Shown: positions 1-7,787, numbered from the stretch's first letter. The stretch: 8,220 nt of DNA from a bacterium (GCA_020050895.1 JAGVJW010000165.1:1-8220), one strand, 5' to 3'. Notes: generated from the letters alone by a model not told the origin. Made by a program: numbers and translations.

Positions 1-40
1 CTTAAGGTGTGGGTTATCTCGCAAGAGTAGGTCACTGCAA

Positions 41-51
41 GGGGACTCCCC
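41..51 (+). promoter_or_regulatory. Ribosome-binding site inside a small inverted repeat
   Basis: The purine run AAGGGG (39-44) lies 7 bases before the ATG at 52 and is the likely Shine-Dalgarno sequence. Its GGGG pairs with CCCC at 48-51 (GGGGACTCCCC, stem 4, loop 3), directly against the start codon. The hairpin could partly mask the site, but it is short and may be chance. Confidence 0.4.
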
Positions 52-894
52 ATGCGCATTGTCATCATCGGCGGATCTGGCTTTATCGGTACACTCCTTG
101 CCGAGCGGCTGGAATCGAATAATCATACCGTACACAAAGTCTCACATAACAACGGCTACGCAAATCTGACCGAAGTGTGTGAACAGAGTGATGCTGTAGT
201 AAATGTAGCTGGCCAAGACATCGCAGCAAAGAGGTGGACAGCAGCTCGAAAGAAAGAGATTATCGGTAGCCGTGTTAACACTACACGAACCATCGTTGAA
301 GCCATCTCGCGTTGTTCTTTGCCCCCAGCTCTGATCAGTATGTCGGCGGCAGGGTATTATGGCAACACCATGGCTCCAAGCAACGAAGGGATGGGTGCCG
401 GCCAAACGTTTCTTGCACAATTGTGTACTGCATGGGAAGAAGAAGCCATGAAGGCTTCTGCATTTACCCGAGTTGTTACTTTACGCATGGGTGTTATACT
501 CAATGCGCATGGCGGTGCCCTGCCAAAGCTGTTGTTGCCAATTAAGTTATTTGTAGGGGGCTCACTAGGCTGGGGCAAGCAATACTTTTCATGGATCCAT
601 CACGATGATGCCATTCGTGCCATTGAATGGGCCATCGTCAATCCAGATGCCTACGGGCCATACAATGTTGTTGCACCCGAAGCGGTGCGCATGAAGCAGT
701 TTGTTAAAACACTTGCAAAAGTTTTGCATAGACCCTCAATGTTTACAGTGCCACCACTGGTGCTTAGGCTCATGCTTGGCAAGCGTGCCGATGCAATTCT
801 CGAAGGTCAGAATGTTGTTCCGATGCGTTTGTTGGGATCGTCATTTTACTTCAACTTTCCCAAACTGGAAGATGCACTCAGAGATGTTCTGTAA
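52..894 (+). CDS. TIGR01777-family NAD(P)-dependent epimerase-like protein (YfcH/SDR39U1-like)
   Basis: The 280-residue product is an atypical extended short-chain dehydrogenase of the TIGR01777 family. Visible features are the N-terminal Rossmann nucleotide-binding loop GGSGFIG (residues 7-13), NVAG (51-54) at the end of a core strand, SAAGYYG (98-104) in the active-site position, and WIHHDDAIRAI (181-191), which corresponds to the family's WIHxDD signature. The last ~48 residues (from about 231, TVPPLVLRLMLG onward) look like the C-terminal DUF1731 domain. No classical YxxxK pair follows the YYG motif. The length is slightly below the usual ~300, mostly from a shortened segment between residues 30 and 45. 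The substrate of this family is unknown, so only a cytoplasmic NAD(P)-binding oxidoreductase or epimerase can be claimed. The start is supported by AAGGGG at 39-44 and by the immediate MRIVIIGGSG Rossmann strand. It lies 63 bp upstream of the E2 gene on the same strand, so co-transcription is possible. Confidence 0.93.
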   Translation: MRIVIIGGSGFIGTLLAERLESNNHTVHKVSHNNGYANLTEVCEQSDAVVNVAGQDIAAKRWTAARKKEIIGSRVNTTRTIVEAISRCSLPPALISMSAAGYYGNTMAPSNEGMGAGQTFLAQLCTAWEEEAMKASAFTRVVTLRMGVILNAHGGALPKLLLPIKLFVGGSLGWGKQYFSWIHHDDAIRAIEWAIVNPDAYGPYNVVAPEAVRMKQFVKTLAKVLHRPSMFTVPPLVLRLMLGKRADAILEGQNVVPMRLLGSSFYFNFPKLEDALRDVL

Positions 895-944
895 TTTCGT
901 GCCCCTTAACAACTACATTTCGGTAATACACAGCAGAAGCAAAC

Positions 945-948
945 GGAG
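945..948 (+). promoter_or_regulatory. Shine-Dalgarno sequence of the E2 gene
   Basis: GGAG ends 9 bases before the ATG at 958. This supports that start, as does the lipoyl-domain strand (VEVVMPKMGESI) beginning within the first few residues. Confidence 0.55.
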
Positions 949-957
949 CCAAACACT

Positions 958-2742
958 ATGAACGTCGAAGTCGTGATGCCAAAGATGGGAGAATCCATTC
1001 AGGAAGGAAAGGTCCTGCGGTGGGTGAAGAAGGTCGGCGACATGATTGAACGCGACGAAGTGCTTCTCGAAATTTCCACCGACAAGGTGGATACCGAGGT
1101 TCCATCTCCTACATCAGGTAAAATTGTTGAACTTCTGGCAAATGAGAATGATACGGTTGAAGTTGGGAAGGTGATTGCTGTTATCAGTACCGACGCATCT
1201 GCCGAAACCACCACCAAACCTGCTGCTTCAAATAATGAAGTACATGAAGACCAACCAGCGAAAGAAGTGGCACCGACACCCCAACCAGTGAAAGAAGCTG
1301 CACCAACACCCCAACCTGCAAGGGAAGTTGCGTCATCTCCCGCACCGGTAAAAGATGTAGCTCTCCACGAAGTGCTCATGCCTAAAATGGGAGAGTCTAT
1401 TCAGGAGGGTAAGGTTCTGAAGTGGGTGAAGAAGGTTGGCGATGCTGTTGAACGAGACGAAGTGCTGCTCGAAATTTCGACCGATAAGGTTGATACCGAA
1501 GTACCCTCACCTATAAACGGAATATTGCAGAAAATTCTCGCGAATGAAGGCGATGTTGTAGAAGTTGGTAGTCCAATTGCAATGATTGCATCGGCAACAG
1601 GCGGCGCTCAGATGCCGGCAGTTGAATCGTCGAAAGAAGATGCCTCACTGCAGACAGTAGCTAAGGCTGAGATGGAACGTTTTGAGCAGGATGGCGGATC
1701 GAATGGCGTCACGGTAGACATTACAGGTGCCAAGACATCAAGTATTCCCAGAGAATCCAACGGACGCTTTTATTCACCACTGGTGCGAAGCATTGCTGCT
1801 ACGGAAAATGTAACGATTGACGAATTGAATGCTATCAAGGGTACAGGAATAGAAGGTAGGGTAACAAAAAAAGATATAATAAACTATCTTACAAATCGAA
1901 CTTCATCACCCTTGTCCCGTACTGCCGCTCCTGCGGCTGGTGTTGCAGTTCCAAAGCCCTCTCCAGCATCTGCTCAAACACCATCTCAAGCCACTGCTGC
2001 GCTTGCGCCATCTAACATTCCTGTTGGAACTGACGACGAGGTGATCCCCATGGACCGTGTGCGGCAGCTTATTGCCGAGCACATGGTTCGGTCTAAGCTC
2101 ACCTCGCCACACGTTACGAGCGTTGCCGAAGCAGACGTTACTGGGATTGTTAAACTTCGAGAGAAGATGAAGGATGCATTCCAGCAACGGGAAGGCTTTA
2201 AGCTTACCTACACACCGTTTTTCGGAATTGCATGCGTTGATGGAGTTAAGCAGTTCCCCATGATTAATGTTAGCGTCGACGGTAAGAACATCATCCTTCA
2301 CAGACGAGTTCATCTCGGTATGGCAACGGCTACTCCAGATGGGAATCTGATTGTGCCCGTTATCAAGAATGCCGATGTGTTAAATGTAACCGGTATGGCA
2401 CGGTACATGAACGACCTGGCTCAGCGGGCCAGGATCAAAAAGCTCACACCAGATGATATTTCAGGCGGAACAATTACCATCACTAACGTTGGATCGTTCG
2501 GCTCGCTCTTCGGTTCTCCGGTTATCAACCAGCCTCAGTGTGCCATCATGGGAATTGGTGCCATTCAGAAGCGTGCGGTTGTACGCACAATCAACGGCGA
2601 AGACCTCATCGTAGTTCGCAGCATGGTTTATCTGTCTCTCACTTACGACCATCGCGTGGTAGACGGTGCACTTGCCACTCAGGCTCTTGCAGCAATGTGT
2701 AAATCGCTCGAAGCGATGAATGAAGACACCGTCTCGTTATAA
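958..2742 (+). CDS. 2-oxo acid dehydrogenase complex E2 (dihydrolipoyl acyltransferase), two lipoyl domains
   Basis: The 594-residue product is the core acyltransferase of a pyruvate, branched-chain or 2-oxoglutarate dehydrogenase complex. It moves an acyl group from lipoyl-lysine to CoA in the cytoplasm. Domains in order: lipoyl domain 1 (about 1-77, DKVDTEV with lipoylated Lys43); a Pro/Ala/Lys/Glu linker of decapeptide repeats (100-135); lipoyl domain 2 (about 137-212, Lys177); the E1/E3-binding domain (about 271-310, YSPLVRSIA through GIEGRVTKKDI); an Ala/Pro-rich hinge (about 312-358); and the catalytic domain (about 361-590) with YDHRVVDGA and predicted catalytic His565. DHRVVDG resembles pyruvate/branched-chain E2 more than the DHRLIDG usual in succinyltransferases, but specificity cannot be fixed by eye, so no symbol is given. 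No E1 or E3 gene is within view. The reading frame is intact and the family signature unambiguous. Confidence 0.97.
   Translation: MNVEVVMPKMGESIQEGKVLRWVKKVGDMIERDEVLLEISTDKVDTEVPSPTSGKIVELLANENDTVEVGKVIAVISTDASAETTTKPAASNNEVHEDQPAKEVAPTPQPVKEAAPTPQPAREVASSPAPVKDVALHEVLMPKMGESIQEGKVLKWVKKVGDAVERDEVLLEISTDKVDTEVPSPINGILQKILANEGDVVEVGSPIAMIASATGGAQMPAVESSKEDASLQTVAKAEMERFEQDGGSNGVTVDITGAKTSSIPRESNGRFYSPLVRSIAATENVTIDELNAIKGTGIEGRVTKKDIINYLTNRTSSPLSRTAAPAAGVAVPKPSPASAQTPSQATAALAPSNIPVGTDDEVIPMDRVRQLIAEHMVRSKLTSPHVTSVAEADVTGIVKLREKMKDAFQQREGFKLTYTPFFGIACVDGVKQFPMINVSVDGKNIILHRRVHLGMATATPDGNLIVPVIKNADVLNVTGMARYMNDLAQRARIKKLTPDDISGGTITITNVGSFGSLFGSPVINQPQCAIMGIGAIQKRAVVRTINGEDLIVVRSMVYLSLTYDHRVVDGALATQALAAMCKSLEAMNEDTVSL
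1255..1362 (+). repeat. 30-bp (decapeptide) tandem repeats in the E2 inter-lipoyl linker
   Basis: Three full 10-residue units and one partial unit lie between the lipoyl domains: PAKEVAPTPQ, PVKEAAPTPQ, PAREVASSPA, PVKDVA (residues 100-135). The consensus is P-[AV]-[KR]-[ED]-[VA]-A followed by a Pro-rich half. The first two DNA units are nearly identical and the later ones have decayed. Pro/Ala-rich linkers in E2 proteins are flexible arms that let lipoyl domains swing between active sites; the repeat probably sets the arm length. Confidence 0.85.
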
Positions 2743-2852
2743 AACGATTGGAGATAGATTGTAAAAAAGGTTATTAACGGAATCGACTGTTGGTGACCGT
2801 TTTTCTAGCCCAGCGGTAGCTGCCACGTACAACACTTAGTTTATTTAAATAA

Positions 2853-2883
2853 CAAAGCCGCCTGGGAGTCCCAGGCGGCTTTG
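2853..2883. terminator. Bidirectional rho-independent terminator between convergent genes
   Basis: A perfect 14-bp stem (CAAAGCCGCCTGGG at 2853-2866, complement at 2870-2883) encloses a 3-base AGT loop. On the - strand the stem is followed by TTATTTAAATAA, so with the stem's own TTTG it makes a good U-rich tail 19 bases after the stop of the secreted-protein gene. On the + strand the tail (CTTTGATTATT) is weaker, and the hairpin lies 110 bases after the E2 stop. It therefore probably serves both convergent genes, mainly the - strand one. The remaining gap, 2743-2852, shows no convincing gene or site. Confidence 0.9.
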
Positions 2884-2902
2884 ATTATTGTGGCAATGTC
2901 TG

Positions 2903-5900
2903 TCAGCGGATGATGGTGAGTGGTTTGGAAGTTACACCATACACCGTCTTCAGGGTAATGAAGTACGTTCCGGAAGGCAGGCTGCTGATGTCAATTATGT
3001 TAACGTATGTACCCATTTCGAAGATGGTACTGTTGGGTACTGTTAACACTGAAATTCCTCGCACATCAGTGATACTCAGTTGAGCATTGCTGACCGGACG
3101 ATCGAAGGAGAGAGTAACAGTCACCGAGGTTTCGGCTGGATTCGGAATTACCGACTGCACAAGGATGCCGGAGCCATAATCATCGGCCGGCATGACGCCT
3201 GAAATCGGATTGCTTAAGGTAAGCGTACCCTCGGAGACTACTGCTGCATTTTCGTCGTACGTTGAGTATTCAATCATAGTATTGTCGCCCGCTCCTAAAA
3301 CGGTGATGTAGATCGGTTTCACAATACTGTCTGGCTCGACTCCAGCCACACCCTGTGCAGGTACAGTGACGATCCAGGATCCATCGTCCAGTTTGCGAGG
3401 CATAAGGTATGTAATCTGGTCTAGGGCTGCGCTTGGAGGACCGACTGCCAGGATTCTTGAGTTTGCATACCATCGTTTGAGACCAATGGCTGTTATACTC
3501 TGCTTATAGCCGTTCGAGCAATTAAAGTACAGGGCATAAGATTTTACATTATCAGGTTTGGGATCGGTTGAAATGTCCAATACATCCTGTGCAGCGCCTG
3601 GCACACGGGCTGTGAATTCGATTGGGTCCGTATAGAAGGTTTCCTCGAATCCACTGACGGTGTATGCCATGCGCACCATTACTTTGAATTGCATCAGGCT
3701 TTGATTGTTGTCGAAAGTCAGGCTGATCGGAACATTGTCACCAGGTTTAATATCGGTGGTAATGAATCCGATATCATCCTGAACGATACCTGATTCCGTA
3801 CCGTTCTTCAGACTGGTAAGGGGCACAGCAGAAGATTGAATTTCGACTCCGGTTACAACCACATCATTCGCTGCGTTGTCGGGGCTTATCACCCAGAAAT
3901 CGCCAGTGTTTAGGTCGGTCATTTCCAGACTTGTAGCATTTGGCGGAGAAGATTGAACTTCGTCACCGCCAGCAGGTGTCATCTTACCTTGAGTGCGGAT
4001 TATCCCAATCCCGATATCGATCGGATCCCATGGGAGCCACTTCTTAGTCCTGACGATGGTATACGTTACAAGGGTATCGCACGTTCTGCATTCACAGTCG
4101 GTAAAGCTGTAGCGAATGGTGAAGCGCAGCGTATCCTTGCAAATGAAAGATCCACTGAATGCGGGGAAGATCATCTTGAGCTTGAGCTGAGCGCCCTTTG
4201 TCCAGTTAATACATTCACCAGGGCCCCACACTGCTTCTCGGCTAAAGACACTCAACAGTTGCGGACCGGGAGCCGGTGGCACTACGAGGTTACCTGCTGT
4301 GATATCGCCGAAAATGCGAGTCCAGGGTCCAGGGCTGCTGAAACACACCTTGCGAAGCTGCGCGCTAACGATTGTTGCCGTGAACCGTTTGATTGGCACT
4401 GGCCCGGCAGTCATAGGTGTACTGAGGCTCACTACACCAGAATTATCGTAATACAACGTAGGCTGTCCGATATCGCGCCTAAAATTGAGGCAGCATGTAT
4501 CGACGGGTTCTTGGATTGGACACTCAGGCAGATCACGAAAGATACTATCTCTGCAGATTTTACCGTTGCAGATGATGGTGTAATTGATCTTGATGGGATT
4601 GTTAGTGTTCGTGTGCGTAAATGTTGTGTTAATCGACCAGCTTGCCGTCGTCATGGTGAAGGTCGCAGGCGAGAACACACCATCGGGTGATGAGAGAATC
4701 ATTGTTGCTGAGCTGCATGTAACAGCGCTAATGGTAAATACATACTGCTGGGACCCGTTTGCATTCACTTCGCCACACTTCACCTCAACCTTCGCTTGCT
4801 CTAGACAAGGCTTATCGGCTGAATCAACTCGGACACATGCAGTATCCGATTCAAGCTGACCTGCGAGCTGGAAGGTGGGGAGGCTGCTCTGGATAAGGTG
4901 TTTGGTCCATCCGCTGGCAGCAAAAGTGTTGCAGGCATTTTCGTTGGGTTTGGCAAGTGTTGAAACCTTACCCGAAAAATCAACTGTTGCACCGCCTGTT
5001 CCAATGGCTGTTGTGCCAAAGTAGGCAGCGATGTTTTTCATGCCTGCAGACCAGGCGCTCGACCATGCTCCTGTCCCTGGGCACCCGATTGTGAATGCGG
5101 GGCCGGGAATGCCAGTGGGGGACAGATTGTTCACATTGGCTAACGTGGTGGCTGGATTATTCCACTGAGTTATTGAAGGTGAAGAGCTCGTGAAGGAGTT
5201 GTATGAGACATCGAATACACTTCCTCGAGGACCACAAGGCGACAAAATTTTAGAATCGGCTGTACCGTTATCGCGAGGAAGTAAATCGGCAAACACCACA
5301 TGTCGTAAAGCTGCAGTGCCAGAAGAGTTCATCTTCAGTCTGTAATCAACTGTTGACCCGGCTGTGGTTGAGGTTGCCGATGTATAGTTGGGGTCAGCTG
5401 GCTTCTTGACTCCCTTTTGCAAGTTATAGCCAACAACTCCAGTCACTAGCACATTCTCAACGTTGGAATTGTATACCCCTGTGCCTAGTGATCCACCACT
5501 AAGCTTGAAGGCATTGGGTACGTTACCCAGGGCTGATGTATCCCTAACCTTCACATCGAATTCAATGAAGTAATAGGGAACTCCGGCAGTACCGTACATA
5601 CCACATGCAGCATAAAAAATGTTCTGGCAGGTTGCTGGTATGGTATCGAGCAGAGCCGTCACCGTATTGGTGATTGAATTGTATGTAAGAGTTACAGGCC
5701 ATGGGTTCGCCGGAGTTGTTGTGCACGGAGCATTCCATGCATTATCTGTATATGATGAAGGATTACCAACGTATTGGAGGTTCGGATCGAGCACGTCGGT
5801 CAGCGTTGATCCAGTGATGGGCAATCCACCGATATTCTGTATTCTCAAACGGTACCGGAATACTGAACCAGGAGTATAACTAGGCTGCTTGTTGCAGACC

Positions 5901-7243
5901 TCTTTCCACAGACAAGGCGAGGGTGCAGGCGCATCTATAACAAAGGATACGCAAGCCTGTTGAGGCGCCACTCCGATAATCGTCATGGATACACAATTGG
6001 TAACAGTAGATCCAACAGTGGCTGTGGAAGGAATAACAAAGTCGACATAAACATATCCACACTGTCCAGCTGTTAGCGTCCCAGTAATGGTAACGATACC
6101 TGCAGTCAAAGTAGCTGTAACATTCCAGGCAGAGCTTATCGCAAAACCAGTAAGCTGCGTTGGAAGAGTATCCTTGGCGGTAAAGCTGATAGTAGATGTG
6201 CCAGTATTGCAGATGTAAATAAGATATTTACCGCCACATCCAGGTTGCCGGTTAGTATAGACCCATTTCCCAATCGAGCCGCTCGTCAGTGAAACCAACT
6301 TCACGCATGGCGTGTTGCTCTGAACGGAGAAGGAACTGCACGGCTGATTGGCTGTACCGAGCTGACCAGATAGCGTTGCATTATTCGTGATGCTTGAGCC
6401 GCTCGGGAAGCTAGCTGCGGGATAGTAAACCTTGATCTGGCAGCACACTGTATTGTACATCGAGAGGGCGCTGAGAGCGCCAACATTCCACGTGATGATA
6501 TTTCCGCTTTGCGTTGCGCCGCAGTTTGAGCTAACAAGCACTGCACCAGCAGGTAGGGTATCTTTTACGATGCCGCCAACAAGATTTAGCTGACCAGTTA
6601 CGCCAGGATCTTTATAGACACAAATCTGCCACGTAATTGTATCGCTGCCAGAGGCATAGGGGCAAGTGCCTCCCTGCCAGGCTGCGCCAACTGGATACTT
6701 ATTGATTTTCCAAGGGTTGGTTGCCGATGCTGAAGTTGAAACAAAGGGCGTACAAAGATCAATGGCTGTGCCGCTGACAGTCTTCGCCGTAATGCAGACC
6801 CTATTCCTGGCAGTGGTGCCCGGACAGGTTGTTCCGTTAGGGAACGCAACCGTAACCGTGAAGGAGCCAGAGCATCCTCCGCTGGAGAAACTTGCCCAGC
6901 TAAGCGAATAGGTGCCACCAAGTGAGTTAATCGCAGGAGCAGTTACAATTGGAGTGCCGCAGGCACTTGTAAAGGAGTGCCCCAGAAAAACTAACGACGA
7001 CGGGATAGCATCCGTGATGGTAACGTTAGTGGCGCCAGCAGGTATGGTGAAATACACCGTATAACTGAAGGGCTGTCCGGTTGCGATCATTGTATCGCTG
7101 ACGACCTTCTTTAAGATGAAGCCATCTTGCTGGTTCTGAGCAACCCAGGATTGTGCCTCCGAACTGGTGGTAGAGCTGAGAAAAGCAACCGTTGCCGCCA
7201 CTATTAACAATGCCGTTTTGGAAAGATTGTAAAGATAGTTCAT
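2903..7243 (-). CDS. Large secreted Cys-rich protein with DUF11-like modules and T9SS sorting domain
   Basis: The 1446-residue product begins with a Sec signal peptide (hydrophobic ALLIVAATVAF, probable cleavage after SEA at residue 30). Five divergent modules follow at about 42-170, 178-313, 324-435, 444-600 and 607-805. Each has a K-x-V/W-K entry strand and a DTLP-, TDAIP- or TDVLDP-type motif, resembling the DUF11 Ig-like fold. Residues ~815-905 look like a further beta-rich segment. Residues ~905-1360 are beta-rich but unrecognised. The last ~85 residues (from about 1362, VQSVIPNPAETSVTV) fit a type A T9SS C-terminal sorting domain ending KPLTIIR. About 41 cysteines are present, 40 of them before residue 1056. 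No catalytic motif was seen. The likely role is a cell-surface or secreted structural or adhesin-like protein, which is inference. The gene lies 73 bp downstream of dtd on the same strand. Only a weak GGAC precedes the ATG, but the signal peptide supports this start. Confidence 0.92.
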   Translation of the reverse strand: MNYLYNLSKTALLIVAATVAFLSSTTSSEAQSWVAQNQQDGFILKKVVSDTMIATGQPFSYTVYFTIPAGATNVTITDAIPSSLVFLGHSFTSACGTPIVTAPAINSLGGTYSLSWASFSSGGCSGSFTVTVAFPNGTTCPGTTARNRVCITAKTVSGTAIDLCTPFVSTSASATNPWKINKYPVGAAWQGGTCPYASGSDTITWQICVYKDPGVTGQLNLVGGIVKDTLPAGAVLVSSNCGATQSGNIITWNVGALSALSMYNTVCCQIKVYYPAASFPSGSSITNNATLSGQLGTANQPCSSFSVQSNTPCVKLVSLTSGSIGKWVYTNRQPGCGGKYLIYICNTGTSTISFTAKDTLPTQLTGFAISSAWNVTATLTAGIVTITGTLTAGQCGYVYVDFVIPSTATVGSTVTNCVSMTIIGVAPQQACVSFVIDAPAPSPCLWKEVCNKQPSYTPGSVFRYRLRIQNIGGLPITGSTLTDVLDPNLQYVGNPSSYTDNAWNAPCTTTPANPWPVTLTYNSITNTVTALLDTIPATCQNIFYAACGMYGTAGVPYYFIEFDVKVRDTSALGNVPNAFKLSGGSLGTGVYNSNVENVLVTGVVGYNLQKGVKKPADPNYTSATSTTAGSTVDYRLKMNSSGTAALRHVVFADLLPRDNGTADSKILSPCGPRGSVFDVSYNSFTSSSPSITQWNNPATTLANVNNLSPTGIPGPAFTIGCPGTGAWSSAWSAGMKNIAAYFGTTAIGTGGATVDFSGKVSTLAKPNENACNTFAASGWTKHLIQSSLPTFQLAGQLESDTACVRVDSADKPCLEQAKVEVKCGEVNANGSQQYVFTISAVTCSSATMILSSPDGVFSPATFTMTTASWSINTTFTHTNTNNPIKINYTIICNGKICRDSIFRDLPECPIQEPVDTCCLNFRRDIGQPTLYYDNSGVVSLSTPMTAGPVPIKRFTATIVSAQLRKVCFSSPGPWTRIFGDITAGNLVVPPAPGPQLLSVFSREAVWGPGECINWTKGAQLKLKMIFPAFSGSFICKDTLRFTIRYSFTDCECRTCDTLVTYTIVRTKKWLPWDPIDIGIGIIRTQGKMTPAGGDEVQSSPPNATSLEMTDLNTGDFWVISPDNAANDVVVTGVEIQSSAVPLTSLKNGTESGIVQDDIGFITTDIKPGDNVPISLTFDNNQSLMQFKVMVRMAYTVSGFEETFYTDPIEFTARVPGAAQDVLDISTDPKPDNVKSYALYFNCSNGYKQSITAIGLKRWYANSRILAVGPPSAALDQITYLMPRKLDDGSWIVTVPAQGVAGVEPDSIVKPIYITVLGAGDNTMIEYSTYDENAAVVSEGTLTLSNPISGVMPADDYGSGILVQSVIPNPAETSVTVTLSFDRPVSNAQLSITDVRGISVLTVPNSTIFEMGTYVNIIDISSLPSGTYFITLKTVYGVTSKPLTIIR
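2906..3160 (-). other. Type IX secretion C-terminal sorting domain (type A-like)
   Basis: Residues ~1362-1446 carry the family pattern: PNPAETSVTV at the first strand, an ITDVRGISV strand corresponding to the usual 'D..G..V' motif, DISSLPSGTYFITL corresponding to 'dls.lpsGvY.v.v', and a terminal KPLTIIR. In characterised Bacteroidota this domain directs export across the outer membrane and is usually removed, with attachment to the surface. No T9SS machinery gene is present in this window. Confidence 0.88.
4829..7120 (-). repeat. Array of five divergent DUF11-like beta-sandwich modules
   Basis: This region covers residues ~42-805. The units are related by pattern rather than close identity: an opening Lys-rich strand, an aromatic-rich strand (FSYTVYF, ITWQICVY, YLIYICN, FRYRLRIQN, VDYRLKMN), then a D-x-L/I-P turn (ITDAIP, VKDTLP, AKDTLP, LTDVLDP, FADLLP). 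The last two units are longer than the first three. Boundaries are approximate. The low identity suggests an old expansion rather than a recent tandem duplication. Confidence 0.7.
7154..7243 (-). other. Signal peptide coding region of the large secreted protein
   Basis: Residues 1-30 show a short N-region with Lys9, a hydrophobic core (ALLIVAATVAFL, 11-22), a polar Ser/Thr stretch and a Ser-Glu-Ala site before Gln31. There is no lipobox Cys near the cleavage site, so signal peptidase I processing is expected. Confidence 0.85.
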
Positions 7244-7316
7244 ATCTTAGTCCAGTATGTTATGTAACCCCAATGCCATAAATAGACATTGTAGATTAGA
7301 TCTCCTAATTCTTTTT

Positions 7317-7787
7317 TTAAATCGCTGCAGAGCCGAGGTCCGATGAACCGCGTTCCAGTACGATGGTAACAGGTCCATCGTTCACCAATGCTACCTGCAT
7401 CATTTCCCCAAACTTTCCAGTAGCAACATGAACAGAAGTGTTCGACGCAACAGCTTGAACCAGCTGATTGAACAGAGGCTCTGCCCGTTCGGGTCTTGCG
7501 GCGTTGACAAATGAAGGGCGCGTACCTTTTTTCAAGTCACCATATAACGTGAATTGGGACACGAGTAGAATGCCCCCTTCAACATCAACAACACTGATAT
7601 TCATCTTGCCATCAGCATCGGGGAAGATTCTCAGTGAAAGAATTTTGTTCGTCATCCAGTCTACCTCGGCCTGAGTATCGGTGCTGGCGATTCCCACCAA
7701 CACGAGCAGGCCGGCATCTATCGAGCCCACAACCGAGCCGCCAACCGTAACCGAAGCCTGAGTAACTCTCTGGACAACTGCTTTCAT
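7317..7787 (-). CDS. dtd: D-aminoacyl-tRNA deacylase (DTD)
   Basis: The 156-residue product hydrolyses D-amino acids, and also mischarged glycine, from tRNA, acting as a chiral proofreading enzyme in the cytoplasm. The N-terminus MKAVVQRVTQASVTV is the conserved start of the family. The active-site motif SQFTLYGD places Thr80 at the usual catalytic position, and NDGPVT (136-141) supplies the Gly-Pro motif that reaches into the partner's active site in the homodimer. A Met 12 codons upstream (7821-7823) is in frame, but the MKAVVQRV start is chosen because it matches the family N-terminus and because the longer form would overlap the divergent deaminase start. The length is close to the ~145-150 residues usual for the family. 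No strong Shine-Dalgarno is seen. It may be co-transcribed with the secreted-protein gene 73 bp downstream, though the functions are unrelated. Confidence 0.96.
   Translation of the reverse strand: MKAVVQRVTQASVTVGGSVVGSIDAGLLVLVGIASTDTQAEVDWMTNKILSLRIFPDADGKMNISVVDVEGGILLVSQFTLYGDLKKGTRPSFVNAARPERAEPLFNQLVQAVASNTSVHVATGKFGEMMQVALVNDGPVTIVLERGSSDLGSAAI

Noticed and set aside
1..30. Possible C-terminus of an upstream + strand gene ending at TAG 28-30
   Set aside because: Only nine codons (LKVWVISQE) are visible, too few to tell a gene end from chance.
999..1379. 126-codon open frame on the - strand with a repeated FTGWGVGA-like pattern
   Set aside because: The repeat is simply the reverse complement of the E2 linker decapeptide repeats; the E2 frame explains it fully.
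2776..2804. Possible weak terminator after E2 (AACGG ... CCGTT followed by TTTTT)
   Set aside because: The stem is only 5 bp with a 16-base loop, far weaker than the 14-bp hairpin downstream. It could be a minor pause site but is not supported well enough to annotate.
3953..4690. 245-codon open frame on the + strand inside the large secreted-protein gene
   Set aside because: It is antisense to a clearly coding frame. The translation is rich in Cys, His, Arg and Trp with no recognisable domain, signal or start signal, as expected of a shadow frame.
7244..7316. Promoter for the secreted-protein gene (TACAAT on the - strand near 7284-7289)
   Set aside because: No -35 element at proper spacing and no clear Bacteroidota TAnnTTTG element; AT-rich sequence alone is not enough.
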